From Pseudomonadaceae bacterium (GTDB lineage: Bacteria; Pseudomonadota; Gammaproteobacteria; Pseudomonadales; Pseudomonadaceae): DNA of 64,000 bases. The DNA lies in assembly GCA_030602315.1 (NCBI GenBank), contig JAUVZY010000012.1, forward strand, positions 1 to 64,000, given 5' to 3'. Position 1 is the first letter of the stretch, and every line of letters starts with the position of its first letter. Both the position numbers and the translations under genes were made by a program. This document shows positions 19,638-33,061 of the stretch, one piece after another. The notes beneath the pieces are model-generated. The model searched no databases. It saw only the letters and a list, made by a program, of their open reading frames with translations, and was not told the origin of the DNA.

Positions 19638-19657
19638 CAACTTCCTCTAGGAAGTCG
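19638..19657 (-). other. stem-loop at the predicted 5' end of the oprI mRNA
   Basis: On the minus strand the dyad ACTTCC-TAGA-GGAAGT, extended by a G-T and a C-G pair, forms an eight-pair stem with a four-base loop. It begins about two bases after the predicted transcript start. Such 5'-terminal stems are known to lengthen message life, as in E. coli ompA. The function here is inferred. Confidence 0.45.
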
Positions 19658-19665
19658 GCGAGCCA

Positions 19666-19693
19666 ATACTACCTATAACTTTTCGCAAGTAAA
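19666..19693 (-). promoter_or_regulatory. candidate oprI promoter
   Basis: Reading the minus strand, TTTACT (19693-19688) and TAGTAT (19671-19666) are separated by 16 bases. This predicts transcription start near 19659 and a leader of about 53 bases. It is the best-looking sigma-70 arrangement upstream of oprI, but each hexamer matches consensus only partly. Confidence 0.5.
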
Positions 19694-20026
19694 CGGAGCC
19701 ACGCCGGGAGGGCGAAAAAAAAGTGGGCGCAGCCAAGCACTTGGACAAAAAGTATCCAAGCTGGGGCAATGTGGCGTTAGGTTAATTGCCTCGTTTCGGA
19801 CCTGCACGCGAAAGCAGACGAAAGGGACGCGCTTGCTGCTCCGGTTGTCCGGCGCGCTCGCAACTGGCCGATGGGTGGATCAGCCTCTCGTCGCAGGGGC
19901 TTCTCCTTGCTGGGGATTTTTGGCACCCTCAACCGACGCGTCGGTTAACCGGCGGTCTCCGATGAGGGTTTCGGAGCATCAAGACTAATAAGACTTTGCG
20001 CAGCCATGGCCTGCCAAGGAGCCAGC
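19694..20026. other. gene-free stretch between oprI and the acetyltransferase gene
   Basis: I see no convincing gene in these 333 bases. A plus-strand reading frame across part of it (19623-19988) has no ribosome site and its translation looks random. The notable structure is a perfect 16-base palindrome, AACCGACGCGTCGGTT, at 19931-19946. It is enclosed by a seven-base inverted repeat, ACCCTCA (19925-19931) with TGAGGGT (19963-19969). It could be an operator or the fold of a leader RNA for the downstream gene. Confidence 0.5.
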
Positions 20027-20308
20027 ATGAGCCAGTTGACCATTGAGCATGACCGAGAGAATCACCAGTTCCTGATGACCCTGGATGGGCATCGGGCATA
20101 TCTGGCCTACATGGACCTCGGCAAGCAGACGCTTGATTTCTACCGAACCTATGTGCCCGATGCGCTGCGTGGCCAGGGCATTGCCGCGGCGCTGACCCGC
20201 GAGGCACTGGCGTATGCCGAGCGTGAGGGGTATTCGGTGATTCCGTCCTGCTCGTATGTGGAGCGCTTCATCGAACGGGGCCGACAGAGCGATTCGTACC
20301 CCGCCTGA
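20027..20308 (+). CDS. small GNAT-like N-acetyltransferase
   Basis: This 93-residue protein matches the short GNAT-like acetyltransferase family (YidJ/YjdJ type) that keeps only the acetyl-CoA-binding core. The coenzyme A pyrophosphate loop is visible as LRGQGIAAALT (about 54-64), followed by the helix and the C-terminal VIPSCSYVERF segment typical of the family. The substrate is unknown. The start at 20027 has CAAGGAG seven bases upstream; the frame's upstream start at 20006 is less likely. It is monocistronic and ends at a shared terminator with the convergent DAHP synthase gene. Confidence 0.85.
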   Translation: MSQLTIEHDRENHQFLMTLDGHRAYLAYMDLGKQTLDFYRTYVPDALRGQGIAAALTREALAYAEREGYSVIPSCSYVERFIERGRQSDSYPA

Positions 20309-20319
20309 GCCTGAAAGCG

Positions 20320-20348
20320 AAAACGCCGGTCCTGGACCGGCGTTTTTT
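20320..20348. terminator. bidirectional terminator between the acetyltransferase and DAHP synthase genes
   Basis: An 11-pair stem (20320-20330 with 20336-20346) with a CCTGG loop is flanked by As on the left and six Ts on the right. It sits 11 bases after one stop and 13 before the other, so it probably terminates both convergent genes. Confidence 0.85.
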
Positions 20349-20360
20349 CGTGTGACTCGA

Positions 20361-21437
20361 TCAGGCGCGTTTGCGGCCGGGAAGAACATCCTTGAGCTTG
20401 TTGTGCATGCTCATCAGGGCTTTCTCGGTGGCGTCCCAATCGATACAGGCATCGGTCACCGACACGCCATACTGCAGCTGGCACAAATCCTTGGGGATGG
20501 GCTGGCTGCCCCAGCCCAGATGACTCTCGACCATCAGGCCGATGATCGACTGGTTGCCTTCGAGAATCTGGTTGGCCACGTTATCCATCACCAGCGGCTG
20601 CAGGGCCGGATCCTTGTTCGAGTTGGCATGGCTGCAGTCGATCATGATGTTGGGGCTGATGCCGGCCTTGCGCAGCTCCTGCTCGCAGATCGCCACGCTG
20701 ACCGAGTCGTAGTTGGGCTTGCCATTGCCGCCGCGCAGCACGACATGGCCATACGCGTTGCCCTTGGTGGTGACGATCGAAACGCCGCCTGCCTGGTTGA
20801 TACCGAGGAAACGGTGCGGACGGGACACCGACTGCAGGGCGTTGATGGCGACCGTGAGGCTGCCGTCGGTGCCGTTTTTAAAGCCGACCGCCGAAGACAG
20901 GCCCGAGGCCATTTCGCGGTGGGTCTGCGACTCGGTGGTCCGGGCGCCAATCGCGGCCCAGGTGATCAGGTCCTGCAGGTACTGGGGGGAGATCGGATCG
21001 AGCGCCTCGGTGGCGGCGGGTAGCCCCATCTCGGCAAGCTCGAGCAGCAGTTTGCGCCCGATGTGCAGGCCATCCTGGATCTTGAACGAGTCATCCATAT
21101 AAGGATCGTTGATCAGCCCCTTCCAGCCCACGGTGGTACGCGGCTTCTCGAAGTACACACGCATGATCAGAAACAGGCTGTCCTCGACCTTGGCTGCCAG
21201 CTCCTTCAGCCGCGCGGCATACTCGTGGGCGGCCTTTACGTCATGGATCGAGCAGGGGCCTACCACGACAAACAGCCGGTGATCCTTACCGTCGAGGATG
21301 TCGCGCACGACTTGGCGGGCATCGGCAACAGTCCGCTGCGCCGCTTCGGTGAGCGGCAGCTCGCGCTTCAGCTGCTCCGGAGTGATCAGGGTTTCGCTGG
21401 AAGCGACGTTGAGGTCATCGATCGGTAGGTAAGCCAT
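20361..21437 (-). CDS. 3-deoxy-7-phosphoheptulonate (DAHP) synthase, type I
   Basis: This enzyme condenses phosphoenolpyruvate and erythrose 4-phosphate, the first step of the shikimate pathway. The 358-residue product shows the AroF/G/H hallmarks: VVGPCSIHD, RVYFEKPRTTVGWKG, GARTTESQTHRE and IDCSHANSNKD, including metal and substrate ligands. Which aromatic amino acid inhibits it cannot be read reliably, so I leave the symbol blank (candidates aroF or aroG). The ATG at 21437 opens the conserved MAYLPIDDLN start; the longer frame to 21545 is not supported. Confidence 0.93.
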   Translation of the reverse strand: MAYLPIDDLNVASSETLITPEQLKRELPLTEAAQRTVADARQVVRDILDGKDHRLFVVVGPCSIHDVKAAHEYAARLKELAAKVEDSLFLIMRVYFEKPRTTVGWKGLINDPYMDDSFKIQDGLHIGRKLLLELAEMGLPAATEALDPISPQYLQDLITWAAIGARTTESQTHREMASGLSSAVGFKNGTDGSLTVAINALQSVSRPHRFLGINQAGGVSIVTTKGNAYGHVVLRGGNGKPNYDSVSVAICEQELRKAGISPNIMIDCSHANSNKDPALQPLVMDNVANQILEGNQSIIGLMVESHLGWGSQPIPKDLCQLQYGVSVTDACIDWDATEKALMSMHNKLKDVLPGRKRA

Positions 21438-21683
21438 GTTTCGCTCGTCATTCACTTGTACGTGCGCCAGCAAACGAAGGCTGGCGTGGGGCAGGGGATG
21501 AACCTTAGCGCGGATCGCCGAGCCTTCACAATCGCATTTGTGCATGGAAGCGCTGCGGTCGGATCAATTGCCCAACGAGGCCTGGCAATTTCGCCATTGC
21601 CTTCTATTTCTTTACCTAAATCAGCGCTTTGACAAGGCACTGCTACGCTCAAGCAAACGGCAGCAAGTAGTCGTGGGGAGGCC

Positions 21684-22178
21684 GTGTTGATTCGATCGAT
21701 TCTTTACGCTACGGACCTGGGGCTGTATGCCTCGTATGTACTTCAGCATGCGTTATCGCTCAGTCGTGCATTCAATGCCGATCTTTATGTGGTACATGCC
21801 GTCGAGCCATTGGGATTGTTCGCGCATTCAGTGCTGCAAACCTATCTCGATCAGGATACGTTGCATGCTCTTCGCAATGATGGATTATCGGCGGTAATGG
21901 CAAGCCTCGAAGAGCGCGTGCACGAAGGATTTCGCGACGAGCTGGGGGAGGGGGCGGGCCCGGGCGTCGCCATTCGGGAAGTTCGCGTATTGCAGGGCGA
22001 CCCGCCGCTGGTGATTCTCGCCGAAGCTGAGCGGCTGGGGGTCGACCTGCTGGTCGTGGGAAGTCACGGGGACGGGCCGGCGCGTGAAACCCACCTTGGT
22101 CGGACCGCGTCGCGGTTGGTGCAATTATCCGAAGTGCCGGTATATCTGGTGCCCATGCTGCAGCACCGTGGTTTTTAA
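21684..22178 (+). CDS. universal stress protein (UspA family)
   Basis: This 164-residue single-domain Usp has the opening ILYATDLG strand-loop and the ATP-loop motif VGSHGDGP followed by GRTASRL. That motif is the nucleotide-binding type of UspA fold. The start is a GTG preceded by GGGGAGG at good spacing. In pseudomonads several usp genes serve anaerobic survival. The upstream region here has a TTGACA at 21629 but no convincing FNR-type box, so control is unclear. Confidence 0.88.
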   Translation: MLIRSILYATDLGLYASYVLQHALSLSRAFNADLYVVHAVEPLGLFAHSVLQTYLDQDTLHALRNDGLSAVMASLEERVHEGFRDELGEGAGPGVAIREVRVLQGDPPLVILAEAERLGVDLLVVGSHGDGPARETHLGRTASRLVQLSEVPVYLVPMLQHRGF

Positions 22179-22209
22179 ACCGAAGTTCAATTGGCGGTTA
22201 ATCCGCCCG

Positions 22210-22215
22210 TATAAT
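22210..22215 (+). promoter_or_regulatory. consensus -10 element upstream of cysB
   Basis: A perfect TATAAT sits 67 bases before the cysB start. The best -35 is TTCAAT at 18-base spacing, a weak match. A five-pair GGCGG/CCGCC dyad (22193-22207) overlaps the spacer and might be a repressor site or the end of the usp transcript. Confidence 0.5.
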
Positions 22216-22272
22216 CGACAACAAAAAACAGCCAGGCGGGAATGCGAGTGGCTGGCACGCGATGACCTCTGA

Positions 22273-23256
<984 letters not shown>

Positions 23257-23263
23257 GAGCAGT

Positions 23264-23288
23264 CGCCGGCCGATGCGATCGGCCGGCG
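23264..23288. terminator. GC-rich hairpin between convergent cysB and zipA
   Basis: A perfect 11-pair stem (23264-23274 with 23278-23288) with a three-base loop lies 8 bases after the cysB stop and 6 before the zipA stop. It has no T-run in either direction, so it is a candidate processing or Rho-assisted end rather than a classical terminator. Confidence 0.55.
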
Positions 23289-23294
23289 CGCCGC

Positions 23295-24110
23295 TCAGCG
23301 TTTGATGGTCAGCTGCCGCCGCTCGAAGTCGACAATACGCTGGCGATAGTGCTCGATGGTCTGAGCGGTGAGCACGCTACGTTGGTCGTCCTTGAGTTCG
23401 CCGTTCAGTTCCTGCGACAGCTTGCGTGCGGCGGCGATCATCAGGTCGAAGGCCTGCTTCGGATGGCGCGGCCCCGGCAGGCCGAGGAAGAAGCTCACCG
23501 CCGGGGTGGTGAAGTGGTCAATGTCGTCTAGGTCGAAGGTGCCGGGTTTGACCGCATTGGCCATGGAGAAGAGCACTTCGCCGTGACCGGTCATGCTTTC
23601 ATGCCGATGGAAAATGTCCATTTCGCCGAAGCGCAGGCCACTCTCGAGAATGTTCTGTAGCAGCGCCGGACCACGGAAACCGCCGGGATCGCGGGCCAGC
23701 ACGTTGATTACCAGCACTTCTTCGACTTCGGCCAGCTCGCCGCGCGATTCAGCTTCCTTGGTCGGTGCTTCGGTTACCGCAGGCTCATCGGTGGCGAGCA
23801 GTTCGTCCTCGAGAAGGTCCAGATCCCCTTGCGCAGGCTCGGCGGCGCGATGTTTCTGCTTGCGCCGAGGGGTCACGGGGGCCATCTCATGTTCGTCGAG
23901 CGTCGGCTCCTCGCTGCGGGTGACGATACGGGCCGGGCCGAGCAACTCCGGCGAGCCCTGATCGTCGTCCGGCAGCCCGGCAAAGCTACGGTCGAGTTTG
24001 AACTTCAGCTTGCCTTTGCTGCCGCGCATTCTTCGCCAGCCATCAAACAGGATGCCTGCAATAACGACGATGCCAATGACGATAAGCCATTCGCGCAAAC
24101 CGATTTCCAT
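23295..24110 (-). CDS. zipA: cell division protein ZipA
   Basis: ZipA is a bitopic inner-membrane protein that binds the FtsZ C-terminus and stabilises the division ring. The 271-residue product has an N-terminal membrane helix (about 5-22), a basic stretch, a charged linker rich in Glu, Pro and Ala, and the FtsZ-binding domain (about 130-265) with [14 protein letters not shown] and [14 protein letters not shown] 24110 was chosen over TTG 24113. It follows smc on the same strand after 182 bp, the usual smc-zipA order. Confidence 0.93.
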   Translation of the reverse strand: MEIGLREWLIVIGIVVIAGILFDGWRRMRGSKGKLKFKLDRSFAGLPDDDQGSPELLGPARIVTRSEEPTLDEHEMAPVTPRRKQKHRAAEPAQGDLDLLEDELLATDEPAVTEAPTKEAESRGELAEVEEVLVINVLARDPGGFRGPALLQNILESGLRFGEMDIFHRHESMTGHGEVLFSMANAVKPGTFDLDDIDHFTTPAVSFFLGLPGPRHPKQAFDLMIAAARKLSQELNGELKDDQRSVLTAQTIEHYRQRIVDFERRQLTIKR

Positions 24111-24292
24111 CAATGTCCCCTGAATCCACGTGCCTGCGCAAAATGGCCTTTTGATTTAAGACCTTGGCGCTCTTTAAATTCTGATTAAGCTAGCATGACG
24201 GAACGCTGTTTTGTACCGCCGTGAGTTGCTGTTTCTTGCTGCCTGGGTGTCTGGGACGGCGTTTTCGTCGGCGATCGCTCCGGGCTCTCCGT

Positions 24293-27200
24293 TCATGCCT
24301 CGGCCAGCGCAACGGCTTCTTCTACATCCACTGCGACCAGGCGGGAGCAGCCAGGTTCATGCATGGTCACGCCCATCAAGTGATCGGCCATCTCCATGGC
24401 GATTTTGTTGTGCGTGATGTAGATGAACTGCACTTTTTCCGACATCTCCTTTACCAGCCGTGCATAACGGCCGACGTTGGCGTCGTCCAGCGGTGCATCC
24501 ACTTCATCCAGCATGCAGAACGGAGCCGGGTTCAACTGGAAAATGGCAAATACCAGCGCCAGTGCGGTGAGGGCCTTCTCACCGCCCGAAAGCAGGTGAA
24601 TGGTGCTGTTCTTCTTCCCGGGCGGGCGCGCCATGATTGCTACGCCGGTGTCCAGCAGGTCCTCGCCGGTTAATTCGAGATAGGCTGTGCCGCCGCCGAA
24701 AACCTTGGGGAACAGCGCTTGCAGGCCGCCATTGACCTGGTCGAAGGTTTCCTTGAAGCGGTTGCGGGTTTCCCGGTCGATCTTGCGGATGACGTTCTCG
24801 AGTGTTTCCAGCGCTTCGACGAGATCGTCGTTCTGCGCATCCAGATAGCGCTTGCGCTCGGCCTGCTGCTGATACTCCTCAATGGCGGCGAGGTTGATCG
24901 CCCCCAGCCGCTGGATGCGCGTGGCCAGTTCGGTGAGCGCCAGCTCGGTGTCGGCCGGCGTGACGCTGCCGTCGAGGGTGGCAAGCACACCGTGCAAATC
25001 GTAGCCGTCGACCTGAAGCTGCTCCTGCAAGGCATTGCGTTGGACAGTGAGGGACTGCCATTCTAGGCGTTGTTGCTCGAGCTGGCTGCGCAATAACTGC
25101 GATTGCTGTTCGGCCTGGCTGCGGCGCCGTTCGGCCTCGCGCAGTTCACGGTCGGCGTCTTCCAGGGCCAGGCGCGCCTGGCGTAGTTCGTCATCGACGG
25201 CCATGCGGCGCTCGAGCAGTTCTTCCAGGCGCATGCGTAGCTCTTCAAGCGGCGCGGCGCCTTCGTCGAGGCTAAGTGTCAGTTGCTCACGGCGCTCTTC
25301 GGTACGCGCCTGCTGTTGGCGCAGGCGTGACAAGGCCTGTTCGATAGACGCCTGTTGCGCGCGCAGCGAGCCCAGTCGCATGGCCAGCTGGTGACTATGG
25401 TCCTTGTGCTGCCGGGCTTCCCGGCGCACCAGGTCCAGCCGCTCGCGCACACTGTCGCGCTGTTCGAGCAGCGCTTCGCGCATATCGGCGGCCTCGGCCA
25501 TGCGTTCGAGGGCATCCTGAAGCTGCAGGCGCGCTTCGGCCAGTTGCTCGATCTCGATGGCCTGTTGCTCGAGCAGCTCGCCCAGTTCGCTCTGCAGGCG
25601 CTGACGGCGAATGGAAAACTGCTCGGCGCGGGCTTGCAGCGCGGACACCTGCGCTTGTGCCTCGGCCTGTTGGCGCGCGGTGTCCTGCATCAGGCGGCGC
25701 TTTTGCTCACGGCCATGCTCAAGATCGCGCTGACTGTCACGCAGCTGCGCCAGTAGCGCCTCGCTCTGGGCCAGGGCCTGTTCGAGCGCGGTGAGTTCGG
25801 TATGCAGCTGCTCGAGGGTCTGGGCGCGGGCAAGTACGCCGGCTTCGCTGGCCTGGCCGCGATGCAGGCGCAACTGATGCCGGCTGAGCCAGATGCCGTC
25901 GGGGGTGATCAGGCTCTCGCCTGGGGCAAGCGAGCCACGCATGGCCAGGGCCTGCTCGAGGTTGGCAACCGGACGAACGCTGGCCAGCCAGGGCGACAGG
26001 TCGTGCGGGCTACTGACCTTGTTCAGCAGCGTCCCGGGCCGGGCGCTCGGCGCTGGATCGAGGCTGACCAGGCGCAGCTCGCCCTGAGCGAAAGCCGAGA
26101 GGTCGAGGCCATCCAGGTTGTCGACGCAGACCGCCTGAAGGTCAGCGTGCAGCACCGTCTCGACGGCCAGTTCCCAGCCGGGCTCGACCTTGAGGTCGTC
26201 GGCCAGGCGTGGGCGATCCTCGAGCTGCTGGGTTTTCAGCCACTGCGCGGTGCCGGCGTCCGGCTCAAGCGCGGCCTGCTGCAACGCCTCGAGCGAGGCG
26301 ATTCGACCCAGCAGGCGCTGGCGCTCGCCCTGCAGCCGCTGCTGTTCGCGGCTGGCTTCGAGATGGCGCTGCTGGTTGTTCTGGAGTTGCTCTGCCTGGA
26401 CGGCATCCTCCGCCTGCAATGCCTCTAGCGTGGCTGCGCTGCTGGCGACGACATCCTGCCACTGCGGCAATGCCTCGAATGCCGGCTCGGCCTCAAGCTG
26501 GGCCTGTTCCTGCTGCAGCCGCCGCAAGCGCTCGGCCAGGCGCTCCAGGCTCTGCTCGAGTTGTTGGATACGCGATTGCTCGACTTCTGCCTGGCGTTGC
26601 GGCTGGGCGCTGTCCTGATTGAAACGATCCCAGCGCTCCTGCCACTGATGCATGGCCGCTTCGGCTTCTTCCAGCGTGGCAGCGGTTTCTTCGGCCAGGG
26701 CGAGACTCTGCTCGTGCTCGGGTTCGAGCATGGCAAGCTCTTCACTGATCGTCGCCAACAAAGTCTGGTCGTGGCCCAGGTGCGATTCGGTTTCGAGGCG
26801 TGCGCGTTCGGCTTCGCGCAGATCCTCCTCGATCTGGCGCAGCCGCTGCTGGCCATGCTGAATGCTCTGCTCGACCCGTGCGATGTCGCCGCCGACCGAG
26901 TAGAAACGCCCCTGGACCTGATTGAAGCGTTCGGACAGTTCATGGTGGCCATCGCGCAGCCGCTCGATGGCGGCATCTGCGTTGCGTTGTTCGGCGACCA
27001 GCGCCTCGAAGCTGACTTCCTGCTCGCCGATGACCTGCTCGCGCTGGCCGATACGTTCGTTGAGTGCTTGCCAGCGCAAGGCGTGCAGGCGTGCCTTCAG
27101 CTGACGCTCCTCGGCTTTGAGCTCGCGGTACTTCTCGGCAGCCTGGGCCTGGCGGTGCAGCCTTTCGAGCTGTCGCTCGAGCTCCTCGCGCAGGTCGGTC

Positions 27201-27781
27201 AGGCGCGCGAGGTTCTCCTGGGTGCGGCGGATGCGGTTTTCCGTCTCGCGGCGGCGCTCCTTGTACTTGGAAATGCCGGCCGCTTCCTCGATGAAGTTGC
27301 GCAGTTCCTCGGGCTTGGCTTCGATCAGCCGGGAAATCATGCCCTGTTCGATGATCGAGTAACTGCGCGGGCCGAGCCCGGTGCCGAGGAAGATGTCGGT
27401 GATGTCGCGGCGGCGACACTTCACGCCGTTAAGAAAATAGGTGTTCTGGCTGTCGCGCGTGACGCGGCGGCGGATCGAGATCTCGGTGTACGCGGCGTAC
27501 TCGCCGGTCAGGCTGTTATCCGAATTGTCGAAGATCAGCTCGATGCTGGCCTGCGTCACCGGTTTGCGGGTGTTGGAGCCGTTGAAGATGACGTCGGTCA
27601 TCGACTCGCCCCGCAGGTTCTTCGCCGAGCTTTCGCCCATCACCCAGCGCACTGCATCGATGATGTTCGATTTGCCGCAGCCGTTCGGCCCGACCACCGC
27701 CGCCATGTTGGACGGGAAGTGCACGGTGGTGGGATCAACAAAGGACTTGAAGCCCGCGAGCTTGATGCTTTTCAGGCGCAT
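24293..27781 (-). CDS. smc: chromosome segregation ATPase SMC
   Basis: SMC compacts and segregates chromosomes with ScpA and ScpB. The 1162-residue protein has the N-terminal head with Walker A GPNGCGKSN (about 32-40). Two long coiled coils rich in Gln, Glu, Arg and Leu surround a hinge near residues 500-660. The C-terminal head has signature LLSGGEKALTALAL and Walker B CMLDEVDAPLDD. It is a true SMC rather than MukB by length and motifs. zipA lies downstream in the same direction. Confidence 0.96.
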   Translation of the reverse strand: MRLKSIKLAGFKSFVDPTTVHFPSNMAAVVGPNGCGKSNIIDAVRWVMGESSAKNLRGESMTDVIFNGSNTRKPVTQASIELIFDNSDNSLTGEYAAYTEISIRRRVTRDSQNTYFLNGVKCRRRDITDIFLGTGLGPRSYSIIEQGMISRLIEAKPEELRNFIEEAAGISKYKERRRETENRIRRTQENLARLTDLREELERQLERLHRQAQAAEKYRELKAEERQLKARLHALRWQALNERIGQREQVIGEQEVSFEALVAEQRNADAAIERLRDGHHELSERFNQVQGRFYSVGGDIARVEQSIQHGQQRLRQIEEDLREAERARLETESHLGHDQTLLATISEELAMLEPEHEQSLALAEETAATLEEAEAAMHQWQERWDRFNQDSAQPQRQAEVEQSRIQQLEQSLERLAERLRRLQQEQAQLEAEPAFEALPQWQDVVASSAATLEALQAEDAVQAEQLQNNQQRHLEASREQQRLQGERQRLLGRIASLEALQQAALEPDAGTAQWLKTQQLEDRPRLADDLKVEPGWELAVETVLHADLQAVCVDNLDGLDLSAFAQGELRLVSLDPAPSARPGTLLNKVSSPHDLSPWLASVRPVANLEQALAMRGSLAPGESLITPDGIWLSRHQLRLHRGQASEAGVLARAQTLEQLHTELTALEQALAQSEALLAQLRDSQRDLEHGREQKRRLMQDTARQQAEAQAQVSALQARAEQFSIRRQRLQSELGELLEQQAIEIEQLAEARLQLQDALERMAEAADMREALLEQRDSVRERLDLVRREARQHKDHSHQLAMRLGSLRAQQASIEQALSRLRQQQARTEERREQLTLSLDEGAAPLEELRMRLEELLERRMAVDDELRQARLALEDADRELREAERRRSQAEQQSQLLRSQLEQQRLEWQSLTVQRNALQEQLQVDGYDLHGVLATLDGSVTPADTELALTELATRIQRLGAINLAAIEEYQQQAERKRYLDAQNDDLVEALETLENVIRKIDRETRNRFKETFDQVNGGLQALFPKVFGGGTAYLELTGEDLLDTGVAIMARPPGKKNSTIHLLSGGEKALTALALVFAIFQLNPAPFCMLDEVDAPLDDANVGRYARLVKEMSEKVQFIYITHNKIAMEMADHLMGVTMHEPGCSRLVAVDVEEAVALAEA

Positions 27782-27913
27782 GCGGCGTTCTCGGCGGTCA
27801 GCGGGCGATTCGTGGGGCGGGGGCCTGGCGCGTCATGGGTTCCTGCAGACGTCGGTTGGCGCGGACGGGAAGTCTAGCAGGGGCGGGTAAAGCCGGTCGA
27901 CTCGCGCCCGCGT

Positions 27914-31361
<3,448 letters not shown>

Positions 31362-31388
31362 GCGGCCAAGTGGCCGGGGGAAGTGAAG

Positions 31389-31418
31389 CCTTGGCGGGCC
31401 CCGCAGGGCCCACCAAGG
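31389..31418. terminator. GC-rich hairpin between convergent ligA and cysH
   Basis: Arms at 31389-31401 and 31406-31418 pair over 13 positions with one mismatch around a CGCA loop. It lies 27 bases after the ligA stop and 14 before the cysH stop. There is no T-run. Confidence 0.55.
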
Positions 31419-31432
31419 CGGAGGATGCGGGG

Positions 31433-32167
31433 TCAGCCCTTGGCGATCAGATTGCCGGCATGCAGGCCGCATTCCTTGTGCGTCGCTTCCTCCCACCACC
31501 AGCGACCTTCGCGCTCGTGCTGGTTGGGCAGCACAGGGCGGGTGCAGGGTTCGCAGCCGATGCTGATGAAGCCGCGCTCGTGCAGGCTGTTGTAGGGAAT
31601 CTCCAGCATGCGGATGTAGCCCCAGACTTCTTCGCTGGTCATCTTCGACAGCGGATTGAACTTGATCAGCGGATGGCTCTGACTGCCGAAGGTCATGTCC
31701 GCTTCGATCACCGGCACGCTGCTGCGGGTGCCGGGGCTCTGGTCGCGGCGCTGCCCCGTGGCCCAGGCGCTGACAGTGGCGAGCTTGCGGCGCAATGGCT
31801 CGATCTTGCGAATGCCGCAGCATTCGCCATGGCCGTCACGGTAGAAGCTAAAAAGCCCTTTTTCCTTGACCAGAGGTTCGAGCAGCTTGGCGTCCGGGCT
31901 GAGAATTTCGATCGGCAGGCTGTAATGCTCGCGGACCTGCTCGATGAAGCGGTAGGTCTCGCTGTGCAGGCGCCCGGTATCGAGGGTGAACACCCGGACG
32001 TTCTTGTTGAGCTTCCAGGCCATGTCCAGCAGGACCACGTCTTCGGCGCCACTGAACGAGATCCACAGGTCGTCACCGAAGTGTTCGAAGGCGAGCTTGA
32101 GGATGTCCTGCGGCGAACGGTCCGCATAGGCGGCGGACAGTTGGGCGACATCAAAGGGTGCGGACAT
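31433..32167 (-). CDS. cysH: assimilatory adenylyl-sulfate (APS) reductase
   Basis: CysH reduces activated sulfate to sulfite with thioredoxin. The 244-residue product has the four cysteines of the iron-sulfur APS reductase type (Cys116, Cys117, Cys205, Cys208) plus the catalytic Cys233 in KECGLH. It therefore acts on APS rather than needing PAPS. The ATP-pyrophosphatase-like [10 protein letters not shown] loop is also visible. The ATG at 32167 was chosen over an upstream in-frame start. An inverted repeat at 32253-32268 upstream is a candidate regulator site. Confidence 0.94.
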   Translation of the reverse strand: MSAPFDVAQLSAAYADRSPQDILKLAFEHFGDDLWISFSGAEDVVLLDMAWKLNKNVRVFTLDTGRLHSETYRFIEQVREHYSLPIEILSPDAKLLEPLVKEKGLFSFYRDGHGECCGIRKIEPLRRKLATVSAWATGQRRDQSPGTRSSVPVIEADMTFGSQSHPLIKFNPLSKMTSEEVWGYIRMLEIPYNSLHERGFISIGCEPCTRPVLPNQHEREGRWWWEEATHKECGLHAGNLIAKG

Positions 32168-32252
32168 GGCAGTACCTTGCTGATCGAAACAGAGCGCGCA
32201 TGCTAGCAAACGCCGCTTATTCCTCTAAATAACCTTTGCTGTCGCCACCTTG

Positions 32253-32268
32253 CTTATTCGGGAATAAG
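32253..32268 (-). promoter_or_regulatory. inverted repeat upstream of cysH
   Basis: CTTATTC-GG-GAATAAG is a seven-base inverted repeat 86-101 bases upstream of cysH, in AT-rich sequence. A second CTTATTC copy is at 32216-32222, 37 bases away. CysB sites in enteric bacteria contain TTATTCC-like half-sites, so CysB is a possible reader. It also lies about 70 bases upstream of thrH. Confidence 0.4.
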
Positions 32269-32338
32269 CTCGCCGTTGCTTCGCCAGGGGTGAGCCGTTA
32301 GAGTGCCGGCTCCATTTTTTTGCCGTGAGGAATGATTC

Positions 32339-32956
32339 GTGGAAATCGCCTGTCTCGACCTGGAAGGTGTGCTGGTTCCGGAAATCTGGATTGCCTTCGC
32401 CGAGGCGACCGGGATCGAGTCCCTGAAGGCGACCACCCGGGACATTCCCGACTACGACGTGCTGATGAAGCAGCGGCTGCGCATTCTCGACGAGCACGGC
32501 CTGAAGCTGTCGGACATCCAGCAGGTCATCGCCACCCTCAAACCGCTGGAAGGCGCTGTGGAGTTCGTCGACTGGCTGCGCGAGCGCTTCCAGGTGGTGA
32601 TCCTCTCCGACACCTTCTACGAATTCTCCCAGCCGCTGATGCGCCAGCTCGGCTTCCCGACGCTGCTCTGCCACCGCCTGATCACCGATGAAACCGATCG
32701 CGTGGTGGATTACCAGCTGCGCCAGAAGGATCCCAAGCGTCAGTCCGTGATCGCGCTCAAGAGCCTGTACTACCGCGTGATCGCCGCGGGTGATTCGTAC
32801 AACGACACCACCATGCTCAGCGAAGCCCACGCCGGCATCCTGTTCCATGCGCCGGAGAACGTGATTCGTGAGTTCCCGCAGTTCCCGGCCGTGCATACCT
32901 ATGAACACCTGAAGCAGGAGTTCATCAAGGCTTCCAACCGCACGCTGTCGCTGTAA
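32339..32956 (+). CDS. thrH: phosphoserine phosphatase / homoserine phosphotransferase ThrH
   Basis: ThrH is a HAD-family enzyme known from P. aeruginosa that dephosphorylates phosphoserine and can pass the phosphate to homoserine. The 205-residue protein starts MEIACLDLEGVLVPEIW, with nucleophile Asp7 and Glu9 in place of the second Asp, which is characteristic of ThrH. The ILSDTFYEF motif and the AAGDSYNDTTML C-terminal motif follow. The start is a GTG with GAGGA seven bases upstream. It is monocistronic, divergent from cysH. Confidence 0.93.
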   Translation: MEIACLDLEGVLVPEIWIAFAEATGIESLKATTRDIPDYDVLMKQRLRILDEHGLKLSDIQQVIATLKPLEGAVEFVDWLRERFQVVILSDTFYEFSQPLMRQLGFPTLLCHRLITDETDRVVDYQLRQKDPKRQSVIALKSLYYRVIAAGDSYNDTTMLSEAHAGILFHAPENVIREFPQFPAVHTYEHLKQEFIKASNRTLSL

Positions 32957-32966
32957 ACACGGCGAG

Positions 32967-32997
32967 CCCGAGGCTGGCAACGCCTGCCAGCCTCGGG
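32967..32997. terminator. perfect GC-rich hairpin between convergent thrH and pabB
   Basis: A perfect 13-pair stem (32967-32979 with 32985-32997) with a five-base loop lies 10 bases after the thrH stop and 64 before the pabB stop. There is no T-run in either direction. Confidence 0.55.
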
Positions 32998-33061
32998 TGA
33001 AGACGGGGTGAGATTTGCCTGGCCGCGAGCGGGGTGTTTCGTTTTTCCACCGCCCGGGCTG

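Noticed and set aside
19623-19988. A 121-codon plus-strand frame upstream of the acetyltransferase
   Set aside because: No ribosome site, random-looking composition, and overlap with the oprI promoter and leader.
21629-21651. A possible sigma-54 promoter (AAGGCAC then CGCT) upstream of the universal stress gene
   Set aside because: The GG-to-GC spacing is nine bases instead of the required ten.
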